In this document: positions 1-7,264 of the stretch, in pieces
How positions within the stretch are numbered: the first letter of the stretch is position 1
Layout: each line of letters begins with the position of its first letter
Source of the DNA: Streptomyces sp. Tu6071
GTDB taxonomy: Bacteria; Actinomycetota; Actinomycetes; Streptomycetales; Streptomycetaceae
Assembly (NCBI RefSeq): GCF_000213055.1
Contig: NZ_CM001165.1
Location: 5,788,945 to 5,852,944 of the forward strand
DNA: 64,000 nucleotides
Direction: 5' to 3'
The notes under the pieces: model-generated
Seen by the model: the letters and a program-made list of their open reading frames with translations, nothing else
The model's database searches: none
Told to the model about the DNA's origin: nothing
Made by a program: the position numbers and the translations under genes

Positions 1-1116
1 GGCCCGCTCAGCGACCGCTTCGGGCGCCGCCGCCCGCTCCTCGTCGGCCTCGTGATCTACGTCCTCGCGACGGCCGCGTGCGCGATCGCCCCCGGCACCG
101 CGCTGCTCATCGTCTTCCGCCTGATCCAGGGCCTCGCCGGAGCCGCCGGGATCGTCATCGCGCGCGCCGTCGTCCGCGACCTGTACGACGGGCTCGCGAT
201 GGCCCGGTTCTTCTCGACGCTCATGCTCATCTCCGGGGTCGCGCCGATCGTCGCCCCGCTCATCGGCGGGCAGATCCTGCGCTTCACCGACTGGCGCGGC
301 ATCTTCCTCGTCCTCACCGTCGTCGGCACCCTGCTCACCCTCCTCGTCGTACGACGCCTCCCCGAGACCCTGCCCCCGGAGCGCCGCCACACGGGCGGCA
401 CACGCGAGGCGCTCGCGACGATGCGCGGCCTCCTCGGCGACCGCGTCTTCACCGGGCACGTCCTCGTCGGCGGCTTCACCTTCGCCGCGCTCTTCGCGTA
501 CGTGAGCGCCTCGCCGTTCGTCGTGCAGGAGATCTACGGGGCGAGCCCCCAGGTCTTCAGCCTGCTGTTCGGCGTCAACTCGGTCGGGCTCATCATCATG
601 GGCCAGGTCAACGGGCGGCTCCTCGTGGGCCGCGTGAGCCTCGAACGCGCCACCGCCGTGGGCCTCTCGCTCATCACGGCGGCGGCCGTCGCCCTCCTGG
701 TCATGACGAGCGGCGTGCTCGGCCGCGTCGGGCTCGTGCCGCTCGCCGTCGCGCTCTTCGTGCTCATGTCCTCGATGAGCCTCGTGATGCCGAACGCGCA
801 GACCCTCGGCCTCCAGCGCGCCCCGCACGCCGCCGGGTCCGCGTCCGCGCTCATCGGCACCTCGTCCTTCCTCATCGGCGCCATCGCCTCACCGCTCGTC
901 GGCATCGCGGGCGAGGACACCGCCGTGCCGATGGCACTCGTCCAGCTCGTGAGCGTCCTCGTCGCGGGCGCCGCCTACGTCTTCCTGTGCCGCCCCGGTA
1001 CGGGTACGAAGGCGACGCTGACGGCGGCGCGGCACGACGTCACCACGACCGCGCTGCCCGCGCCCGCCACCGAGGCGGCGGGGGCGGCGTGCCGCGAAGG
1101 GGCTGACGAAGGCTGA
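1..1116 (+). CDS. Bcr/CflA-type MFS drug efflux transporter (5' end outside window)
   Basis: The reading frame is open from base 1, so the start codon and first two helices lie outside the window. The first visible residues, GPLSDRFGRRRP, are the MFS motif A loop between helices 2 and 3. About ten hydrophobic segments follow, then a short polar tail rich in Ala and Thr. Arrangement and spacing fit the 12-helix Bcr/CflA proton-driven drug antiporters of the cytoplasmic membrane. The substrate cannot be read from the sequence. The stop codon at 1114-1116 touches the open frame of the following serine hydrolase, so the two are probably co-transcribed and perhaps translationally coupled. Family call is firm; the Bcr/CflA subfamily is slightly less so. 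Confidence 0.88.
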   Translation, partial: GPLSDRFGRRRPLLVGLVIYVLATAACAIAPGTALLIVFRLIQGLAGAAGIVIARAVVRDLYDGLAMARFFSTLMLISGVAPIVAPLIGGQILRFTDWRGIFLVLTVVGTLLTLLVVRRLPETLPPERRHTGGTREALATMRGLLGDRVFTGHVLVGGFTFAALFAYVSASPFVVQEIYGASPQVFSLLFGVNSVGLIIMGQVNGRLLVGRVSLERATAVGLSLITAAAVALLVMTSGVLGRVGLVPLAVALFVLMSSMSLVMPNAQTLGLQRAPHAAGSASALIGTSSFLIGAIASPLVGIAGEDTAVPMALVQLVSVLVAGAAYVFLCRPGTGTKATLTAARHDVTTTALPAPATEAAGAACREGADEG

Positions 1117-1193
1117 ACGCCGCCCGCCTGCGCCGCGCGAGCCCCGAGCGCGCCGGACTCGACCCCCGCGAGATCGCCCTCCTCACCGAGGAG

Positions 1194-2270
1194 GTGCGGA
1201 ACCTCACCGAGGGACCCGAGCCCTGGTGCGCGGGGGCCGTCGTCCTCGCGGGGCGCGGCCCCCACCTCGCCGCCGAGGCGGCGGCGGGGTGGGCCGTGCG
1301 CTACCGCGCCTGGGACGAGGAGCGCGGCGCGGGCGTGGAACTCCCCCCGGAGGAACGCGTCCCCGTGCGCGTCGACACCCCCTTCGACCTCGCCTCGCTC
1401 ACCAAGCTCTTCACCGCGATCGCCACGCTCCAGCAGGTCGAGCGCGGCGCCCTCGCCCTCGGCACCCCCGTCGCCGAGATCCTCACCGACCACCCCGCCG
1501 CCGCCGCGCACGGCTTCACGGTCCGCGCCCTGCTCACCCACACCACGGGCCTGCGCCCCGAACTCCCGCTGTACGAACTCCCCGACGACGCCGCCCGCCA
1601 CCGGGCCCTCGCCACCGAGGAACCCGTCGCCGAGCCCGGCACCCGCCGCTACTCCGACCTCAACCCGCTCCTGCTCCAGCACCTCCTCGAACGCCTCACC
1701 GGGCAGCGCCTCGACCAGCTCGTGGCCGAGGGCATCACCCGCCCCCTCGGCATGACGTCCACCGGCTTCGGCCCGTGCCCCGGCGCGGCGGCGACCGAGG
1801 ACGAGCGGCGCCCCTGGGCGAAGGCGGACCGGGGCATGGTGCGGGGCCTCGTCCACGACGAGAACGCGTGGGCGCTCGGCGGCGTCGCCGGGCACGCGGG
1901 CCTCTTCGGCACCGGACACGATCTCGCCGTCCTGTGCCGCGTCCTGCTCGGCGGCGGCGCCTACGGCACGGCACGCGTCCTCGCCCCCGAGTACACCACG
2001 CTCATGCTCGACGAAGGGCTCGGCTTCGAGGTCGACAAGCCCTGGTACATGGGCGAACTCGCGGGCCCGCTGTGCGCGGGGCACACCGGTTTCACCGGCA
2101 CCTCGCTCGTCGTGGACCGCGCCACCGACACCTTCCTCGTGCTCCTCGCCACGACCGTCCACCCGCGCCGCCGCACCCCCGACAGCACCCCCCGCGCCCG
2201 CGCGGCGACCCGCCTCAAGCGCGCCGTACGGGACACGGGCCGCACACTCCCGTACGAGGCCGCCCCCTAG
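1194..2270 (+). CDS. Serine hydrolase, beta-lactamase class C / penicillin-binding-like family
   Basis: From the GTG at 1194 the product has 358 residues. It carries the SxxK nucleophile motif (SLTK, residues 68-71), a Tyr motif (YSD, about 153-155) and an HxG triad (HTG, about 297-299), all expected of the class C beta-lactamase/esterase/DD-peptidase fold. No signal peptide or membrane segment is visible, so it may act in the cytoplasm. The start is doubtful. The frame is open back to base 1107, and the upstream residues SPERAGLD (encoded about 1140-1163) resemble the usual N-terminus of this family. No ATG, GTG or TTG lies there, only CTG at 1113 and 1128. The CTG at 1113 overlaps the upstream stop (CTGA) and follows GAAGGGG. 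The stop codon TAG at 2268-2270 lies in the CTAG bordering the hairpin element. Substrate unknown. Confidence 0.82.
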   Translation: MRNLTEGPEPWCAGAVVLAGRGPHLAAEAAAGWAVRYRAWDEERGAGVELPPEERVPVRVDTPFDLASLTKLFTAIATLQQVERGALALGTPVAEILTDHPAAAAHGFTVRALLTHTTGLRPELPLYELPDDAARHRALATEEPVAEPGTRRYSDLNPLLLQHLLERLTGQRLDQLVAEGITRPLGMTSTGFGPCPGAAATEDERRPWAKADRGMVRGLVHDENAWALGGVAGHAGLFGTGHDLAVLCRVLLGGGAYGTARVLAPEYTTLMLDEGLGFEVDKPWYMGELAGPLCAGHTGFTGTSLVVDRATDTFLVLLATTVHPRRRTPDSTPRARAATRLKRAVRDTGRTLPYEAAP

Positions 2271-2444
2271 GCCCTGTCGTCACATTCCCGTCTGCCGCGC
2301 GGCGCCATGCACGCACTCTCGCCGCACCGCCCCCAGACCCGAGTACGTCCAGTACGAGGGCCTGGGGCGGCGCGCCGAGAGCACGCACCTGACGCCGCGT
2401 GGCCGCCCTCCGGGCGACGACGGGAATGTGACGACAGAGCCTAG
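2267..2444. mobile_element. MITE-like imperfect palindrome, about 178 bp, bounded by CTAG
   Basis: Between two CTAG tetramers (2267-2270 and 2441-2444) lies DNA whose two ends are inverted copies of each other: 5' CTGTCGTCACATTCCCGTC on the left at 2274-2292, its reverse complement on the right. The interior is also an imperfect palindrome centred near GTACGTCCAGTAC (about 2343-2355), so the whole element could fold into one long hairpin. It encodes nothing convincing. Non-coding DNA, terminal inverted repeats and a 4-bp duplicated-looking CTAG are what a MITE mobilised by an IS5-type transposase would show; that parentage is inference. It separates the serine hydrolase from the Rsm22-like gene, supplies the former's stop codon, and could also act as a terminator. 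Confidence 0.7.
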
Positions 2445-2453
2445 AATCCCCGG

Positions 2454-3509
2454 GTGAACAATCCCGGGGTGACCCACCCGCACCACGCCCCCTCCGAGGT
2501 GCTGCGCGCCGCGCTCGCCTCCCTCCTCGACGGGCTCCCGGCCCGCGCCGCCGCCCAGTCCGTGGACCGGCTCATCGGGCACTACCGGGGCCGGACCCCC
2601 ACCGGGGCGCCCGTCCTGCGCGACCGCTCCGACGTCGCCGCCTACGCCGCGTACCGGATGCCCGCGACCTTCGAGGCGATGCGGGCCGCGCTCGGCGCGC
2701 TCGCCGCCGCCCGCCCCGGCTGGACCCCCGCGGGCCACCTCGACATCGGCGGCGGCACGGGGGCCGCTGTGTGGGCGGTGGGCGCGACGTGGGACGGGGA
2801 GCGGCCCGTCACCGTCGTCGACTGGGCGCGCCCCGCGCTCGACCTCGGCGCCGAACTCGCCGCCGCTGCGCCCTGGCCCGCCGTGCGCGGCGCCCGCTGG
2901 ACCCAGGGCCGCATCGGCACGGGCGCGGCGCCCGCCGCGCCCCTCGTCACGGTCTCGTACGTCCTCGGCGAACTGACCGAGGCCGACCGCGCGGCCGTCG
3001 TGGACACCGCCCTCGCGGCGACCGGCGACGACCCCGGGGCCGCGATCGTCGTCACCGAACCCGGCACCCCCGAGGGCTACGCCCGCGTCCTCGCCGCGCG
3101 CGACCGCCTCCTCGCCGCCGGGCTCCACGTCGCCGCCCCCTGCCCGCACGACGGGCGCTGCCCCATCGAGCCCGGCCGCGACTGGTGCCACTTCTCGGCC
3201 CGCGTCGCCCGCTCCTCGCTGCACCGGCAGGTGAAGGGCGGCTCCCTGCCGTACGAGGACGAGAAGTTCGCCTACGTGGCGGCCACGCGCGCCGCCCCCG
3301 AACGCGTCCCCACGCGCATCCTGCGCCGCCCCCAGATCCGCAAGGGCCAGGTCCTCCTCGACCTGTGCGAGCCGGACGAGACCCTGCGCCGCGCGACGGT
3401 CACGAAGCGCCAGGGGTCCCTCTACCGGGCCGCCCGCGACATCGACTGGGGCGACGCGTGGCCCCCGGCCGAGGAGGCGGAGGAGGCGGGCGGCGGCACC
3501 GAGGAGTGA
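2454..3509 (+). CDS. Rsm22-family small ribosomal subunit methyltransferase-like protein
   Basis: A 351-residue protein starting at GTG 2454, ten bases after the hairpin element. A SAM-binding motif (LDIGGGTGAAVWA, about residues 94-106) sits in a Rossmann-like methyltransferase domain. The C-terminal half holds the Cys/His cluster typical of Rsm22 proteins: CPHDGRCPIEPGRDWCHF, about 231-248. That cluster is thought to bind a metal or Fe-S centre. Family members associate with the small ribosomal subunit (mitochondrial in eukaryotes); the bacterial substrate is not settled. The last 88 bp overlap the 3' end of the convergent amidinotransferase gene. The C-terminus is a Glu/Ala-rich tail. Expression with the upstream genes is uncertain because of the intervening hairpin. 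Confidence 0.85.
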   Translation: MNNPGVTHPHHAPSEVLRAALASLLDGLPARAAAQSVDRLIGHYRGRTPTGAPVLRDRSDVAAYAAYRMPATFEAMRAALGALAAARPGWTPAGHLDIGGGTGAAVWAVGATWDGERPVTVVDWARPALDLGAELAAAAPWPAVRGARWTQGRIGTGAAPAAPLVTVSYVLGELTEADRAAVVDTALAATGDDPGAAIVVTEPGTPEGYARVLAARDRLLAAGLHVAAPCPHDGRCPIEPGRDWCHFSARVARSSLHRQVKGGSLPYEDEKFAYVAATRAAPERVPTRILRRPQIRKGQVLLDLCEPDETLRRATVTKRQGSLYRAARDIDWGDAWPPAEEAEEAGGGTEE

Positions 3510-4345
3510 ACCGGCGCCGGGCGCAGCTCCTGCGTACAGCACTTCACGCTCCCGCCGCCCTTCACCAGCTCGCCCAGCTCCGCCCCCACCGGGTCGAAAC
3601 CCCGCTCCCGCAGCGGGCCGAAGAGACCCCGCGCCTCGCGCGGGAGCACCACGTGCCGCCCGTCCGAGACCGCGTTGAGGCCCAGGACCAGCGCGTCCGC
3701 CTCGCTCGCGAGGAGCGCGTCGGGGAAGAGCGCCGCGAGGGCCGCGCGGCTGCCCGGCGAGAACGCGCCCGGGAAGTACACGACCTCCTCGCGCTCCGCG
3801 TCGAGCACGGCGAGGGCCGTGTCCAGGTGGTAGAAGCGCGGGTCGACCAGCTCCAGGCCGATCGCCGGACGCCCGAAGTACTCCTGCGCCTCGGCCGGCG
3901 CGAGCGGCGAGGAGCGGAAGCCGTGCCCCGCGAGGAGCCACCTGCCCGTCACGGCGAAGTCCCCCTCGCCCTCGTTGACCTGCACGGGCACGCCGACGTC
4001 CGCCCAGCCCCGCGCCGTGAACCACGCCCGGTGCGCCACCGCCTCCGGCTCCCGCTCCGCGAAGGCGAACCGCGCCCCGAGCACGCGCCCGCCGACCACC
4101 GTCGCCCCGTTCGCCGCGTACACCATGTCCGCCAGCCCCGGCTCCGGGTCGAGCACGTCCACGGTATGCCCGAGCGCCCGGTAGCAGGCCACGAGCCCCT
4201 CCCACTGCGCGAGCGCCCGCGCCCGGTCCACGGGCGTGCCCGGGTCCATCCAGGGGTTGATCGCGTAACGGACCTCGAAGTGCTCCGGGGGGCACATCAG
4301 GTAGTGGCGCGGGCTCGCCTCGCGGGCGCTCGCGGTACGGATCAC
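3422..4345 (-). CDS. Amidinotransferase-family hydrolase (dimethylargininase/DDAH-like)
   Basis: 307 residues from ATG 4345. It has the signature of the pentein (amidinotransferase/DDAH) superfamily: an N-terminal MCPPEHFEV...NPWM segment, an Asp/Glu-rich substrate pocket (LDPEPGLADMVYAAN), the catalytic His region (FYHLDTAL) and the nucleophilic Cys near the end (GGGSVKCCTQEL). Such enzymes release citrulline and dimethylamine from methylated arginine, or act on related guanidines such as ornithine and arginine derivatives; the exact substrate is not predictable. After CCTQEL the protein continues about 30 more residues, low-complexity Pro/Ser/Ala. That tail is encoded antisense to the end of the Rsm22-like gene and is probably not functional domain. 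The 229 bp upstream separates it from the divergent Prim-Pol gene. Confidence 0.87.
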   Translation of the reverse strand: MIRTASAREASPRHYLMCPPEHFEVRYAINPWMDPGTPVDRARALAQWEGLVACYRALGHTVDVLDPEPGLADMVYAANGATVVGGRVLGARFAFAEREPEAVAHRAWFTARGWADVGVPVQVNEGEGDFAVTGRWLLAGHGFRSSPLAPAEAQEYFGRPAIGLELVDPRFYHLDTALAVLDAEREEVVYFPGAFSPGSRAALAALFPDALLASEADALVLGLNAVSDGRHVVLPREARGLFGPLRERGFDPVGAELGELVKGGGSVKCCTQELRPAPVHSSVPPPASSASSAGGHASPQSMSRAAR

Positions 4346-4574
4346 GGCAACCTCCTCGTACGGGGAGTACGGAGATCACGCGGGCCCGCGCGCAGCCGCG
4401 CGGCCCGCCGCCGGGCCACCCCGGCCCGGCACGGCCATCGTGCGGCAGACGCGCCGCGCCGGTCTGCGCGCCGAACGGGTGAACGTCGCCGGGCCCCCGG
4501 AAACGGGCCCCGTCCGTGATCACCCCGTACAAGTGGCACCATGGACGGATCACCGGGACGAAGTGAGAGGTGAG

Positions 4575-5294
4575 ATGGGCGCAGCGCACGACCGGCGGCC
4601 GGGCAGGCTCACACAGTGGTGGCGGCGTGCCACCGGACAGCCCCCCGGCAGTGAACCCCCCGCGGAGGACCGCACCGCGCTGCTGCTCGCCGTCGCCCAG
4701 GCCGGGCTGCCGCTCGCCCCCGCCGCGCACCCGGTCGGCCACCGCTGCTCCTGCGCGCGCGTCGGCTGCCCCACGCCCGGCAGACACCCCGTCTCCTTCG
4801 CCTGGCAGACCCAGTCCACGCACGACCGCGCGCAGATCGAGCGCTGGGCGACGGCGGAGCCCGAGGCGAACTTCATCACGGCGACCGGCATGGTCCACGA
4901 CGTGCTCGACGTGCCCTACGGCACGGGTGAGCGCGTCCTCGCGCGGCTCGCGGAGAGCGGGGACGGCACCGAGGTCGGCCCGGTCGCGGTGAGCGACGAC
5001 GGCCGGATGCTCTTCTTCACGGCGACCCGGGGGACGCCCGAGGACGAGGACGAGTACTGGCCCTGCGAACTGGACTCGCACCCCGAGTCCGTCGACGAGC
5101 ACCCGGGTCTGCGCTGGCACTGTCGCGGCAGCTACGTGCTCGTACCGCCCGCGCGCCTGCCGGGCGAAGGGCTCGGCGTGACGTGGCTGCGCGGCCCGGA
5201 ACACCCCCTCGTGGACCCGCTCCCGCTCCTCGCGGCCCTCACGGACGCGGAGGCGGTGGCGGCGGGCACGCCGGGGGAGGAGCAGGGCTGGTGA
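4575..5294 (+). CDS. Stand-alone bifunctional DNA primase/polymerase (Prim-Pol) domain protein
   Basis: 239 residues. ATG 4575 is chosen because a purine-rich GAGAGGTGAG precedes it; the frame itself opens further upstream. The segment CSCARVGCPTPGRHP (about residues 57-71) matches the Cys-rich hallmark of the archaeo-eukaryotic Prim-Pol domain that normally introduces phage and plasmid primases. The core continues through TATGMVHDVLDVP, where these domains have the first acidic residue. There is no attached helicase, and the downstream half is divergent, so it may be a domesticated regulatory or repair protein rather than an active primase. Streptomyces genomes often encode such short Prim-Pol proteins of unknown role. 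Nothing around it marks an active mobile element except the hairpin 2 kb away. Confidence 0.75.
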   Translation: MGAAHDRRPGRLTQWWRRATGQPPGSEPPAEDRTALLLAVAQAGLPLAPAAHPVGHRCSCARVGCPTPGRHPVSFAWQTQSTHDRAQIERWATAEPEANFITATGMVHDVLDVPYGTGERVLARLAESGDGTEVGPVAVSDDGRMLFFTATRGTPEDEDEYWPCELDSHPESVDEHPGLRWHCRGSYVLVPPARLPGEGLGVTWLRGPEHPLVDPLPLLAALTDAEAVAAGTPGEEQGW

Positions 5295-5405
5295 CGGCGG
5301 GCTGAGCCGGTGACGGGAGGACGGCGGTGCGGGTGATGACGCGGGGGCGCCGGTACGGAATCTCCCACCGGCCGTCCGCCCCGCCTCAGTTCCCCACCGC
5401 CCGTC

Positions 5406-6407
5406 TCAGCTCCCCTCCGCTCCCGTCAGCCCCTGGAGCCGGTTGAGGAAGACGACGGGCCCGCCCGACTTCGGTACCGTCACCGTCTCGTTGGACGTGT
5501 ACTCCAGCGTGTAGGAGCGGTCCACGCGGCCCTTCAGGAGCGGCTTCGCCGCGAGCGGCGGGGTGACGGCGACGTTCTGGGCGCCCGTGCGGCGCTCGTA
5601 GTGGCGGCTCGCGAAGAAGGCGAGGCTGCCGCCGTCGGCGGTGCGCAGCGCGTACGGGCGGAAGGCGCCCGAGTCGGCGGGCTCGTCGGCCCACTGGATC
5701 GTCCAGCCGGGGCGCTCGGCGTTCTTCGCGCGCTGCTCGCGCCAGCCCGTCGTGTGCTGACCGGGCGCGAAGCGCTCGCCCTTGCCGTCCTGGAGATACG
5801 TCGCGTACGCGCGGCTCAGCGCCCCCGGCGTCGCCGGGACGACGTAGCCGTCCCCGTCCGTACGGAACTTCGGTATCCGGCCGGGCGCGAGGATCGCGAG
5901 GTACGTGGCCCGCCAGTCCGCCTTCGGGCCCGAGCGCGTGAAGAGGAAGAGCCAGCGGGTGTCGCGCGCCGGGTCGTCGTCCACGTCGCGGTTGGTGTCG
6001 GTGTCCGCGACGAACCAGCGCGGCCAGCCCCGCAGGCGGGGTATCAGGTAGCGCACGTCGGAGACCTCCAGCGGGCTCGCCCCGGCGCCGCCCGCCGGGG
6101 TCTCGGCCTTCCGCGAGCGCAGGGTGTCCTGTGTGATGGCGCCGAAGGGCCCGGCGAGCACGGCGGCGTCCTTCGCCGGGTCGAGGTCGCGGGCCGCCTC
6201 GTTGTACGCGCTCCGGAACCGTTTCAGCGCGGTCGCCGCCTCGCCGCGCGTCGCGGTCGGCACGAGCGCCGTCTCGCCGTGCACGGTGACACAGCCCGTG
6301 GCCGTCAGGGCGAGGGCGAGCGCGAGGAGCCCGCCCCGCGCCCGTACCGGGTATGGCCCCCGCTCACCGCGCCGCAGAAGTCCCCGCATCCTCCGCGCTG
6401 CCCTCAT
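5406..6407 (-). CDS. Secreted lipoprotein of unknown function, last gene of the efe operon
   Basis: 333 residues. An Arg-rich N-terminus leads into a hydrophobic stretch ending in the lipobox LTATGC (Cys about residue 39), so the mature protein is a lipid-anchored extracytoplasmic lipoprotein. The rest is globular, with many Trp and Tyr and no repeats, and I do not recognise a named domain. ATG 6407 overlaps the end of efeU by 44 bp. A second ATG at 6389 has no room for a ribosome site, so 6407 is kept, although its GGGAG is only 3 bases away. The overlap suggests coupling to EfeU and a role at the membrane beside the iron permease, but that rests on position only. Confidence 0.75.
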   Translation of the reverse strand: MRAARRMRGLLRRGERGPYPVRARGGLLALALALTATGCVTVHGETALVPTATRGEAATALKRFRSAYNEAARDLDPAKDAAVLAGPFGAITQDTLRSRKAETPAGGAGASPLEVSDVRYLIPRLRGWPRWFVADTDTNRDVDDDPARDTRWLFLFTRSGPKADWRATYLAILAPGRIPKFRTDGDGYVVPATPGALSRAYATYLQDGKGERFAPGQHTTGWREQRAKNAERPGWTIQWADEPADSGAFRPYALRTADGGSLAFFASRHYERRTGAQNVAVTPPLAAKPLLKGRVDRSYTLEYTSNETVTVPKSGGPVVFLNRLQGLTGAEGS

Positions 6408-7254
6408 CGGCTCCCGTCTCCCTCTCCCCGCCGCCCTTGCCCCTGCTGCGCCCGAACCCTACCGGGGCGAGGAAGAGCCCGAGGGCGGGTACGAGGTAGA
6501 GCGTCCACACCGTGACCTGGAGGACGGTCGGGTCGGGCTGGAAGTTGAGCACGCCCTTCAGGAGCGTGCCGTACCAGGACTCCGGCGGGATCGTGGAGCT
6601 GATGTCGAAGGCGAGGTCGGTGAGGCCGCCGATCCAGCCGGCTTCCTGGAGGTCGTGGAAGCCGTAGGCGAGGACACCGGCCGCGACGACGACGAGCATC
6701 CCGCCGGTCCACAGGAAGAACTTCGCGAGGTTGATGCGGACCGCGCCCTTGTAGAAGAGCCAGCCGAGGACGACGGCGGTCAGCAGCCCGAGGACGACGC
6801 CGATGAGCGGCCCGTGGGTGCCGTCGCTCGATGCCTGCACGGAGGCCCACACGAACAGCGCGGTCTCCAGGCCCTCGCGGCCCACCGCGAGGAACGCGGT
6901 CACGACGAGCGCGCCCGTGCCCATGACGAGGGCCTTGTCCAGCCTCCCCTGGAGTTCGCTGCTGAGGTGCCGGGCGGTGCGCCGCATCCAGAACACCATC
7001 CACGTCACGAGCCCCACCGCGACGACGGAGAGCGAGCCGCCGAGCGCCTCCTGCGCCTCGAAGGTCAGCTCGCGGGAGCCGTAGGTGAGCGCGCAGCCGA
7101 AGCCGAGCGCGAGGAGCACGGCGACGACGACCCCGGTCCACACCGGGCGCAGCGCCTCGCGGCGGCCGGTCTTGACGAGGTAGGCGACGAGGATGCAGAC
7201 GACGAGGCTCGCTTCGAGTCCCTCGCGCAGCCCGATGAGGTAGTTGGCGAACAT
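6364..7254 (-). CDS. efeU: Iron permease of the FTR1/EfeU family
   Basis: 296 residues with about seven membrane helices. Two copies of the iron-binding REGLE motif are visible, LREGLEASL at residues 9-17 and VGREGLETAL near 125, as in yeast Ftr1 and bacterial EfeU. These Glu residues carry iron through the channel. It is the membrane part of the EfeUOB system, which imports ferrous/ferric iron with the cupredoxin-peptidase protein EfeO and the peroxidase EfeB. The gene follows efeB by 10 bp, with GAGAGG as a good ribosome site, and overlaps the downstream lipoprotein gene. The C-terminus after the last helix is charged and disordered. Likely transcribed from the iron-box promoter in front of efeO. 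Confidence 0.93.
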   Translation of the reverse strand: MFANYLIGLREGLEASLVVCILVAYLVKTGRREALRPVWTGVVVAVLLALGFGCALTYGSRELTFEAQEALGGSLSVVAVGLVTWMVFWMRRTARHLSSELQGRLDKALVMGTGALVVTAFLAVGREGLETALFVWASVQASSDGTHGPLIGVVLGLLTAVVLGWLFYKGAVRINLAKFFLWTGGMLVVVAAGVLAYGFHDLQEAGWIGGLTDLAFDISSTIPPESWYGTLLKGVLNFQPDPTVLQVTVWTLYLVPALGLFLAPVGFGRSRGKGGGERETGADEGSAEDAGTSAAR

Positions 7255-7264
7255 GCGGGGCCTC

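Noticed and set aside
2280..5204. Very long antisense frame across the hydrolase, Rsm22 and amidinotransferase region
   Set aside because: The frame is open only because of GC-rich codon bias; residues are Arg/Gly-rich without domain sense and it opposes clear genes.
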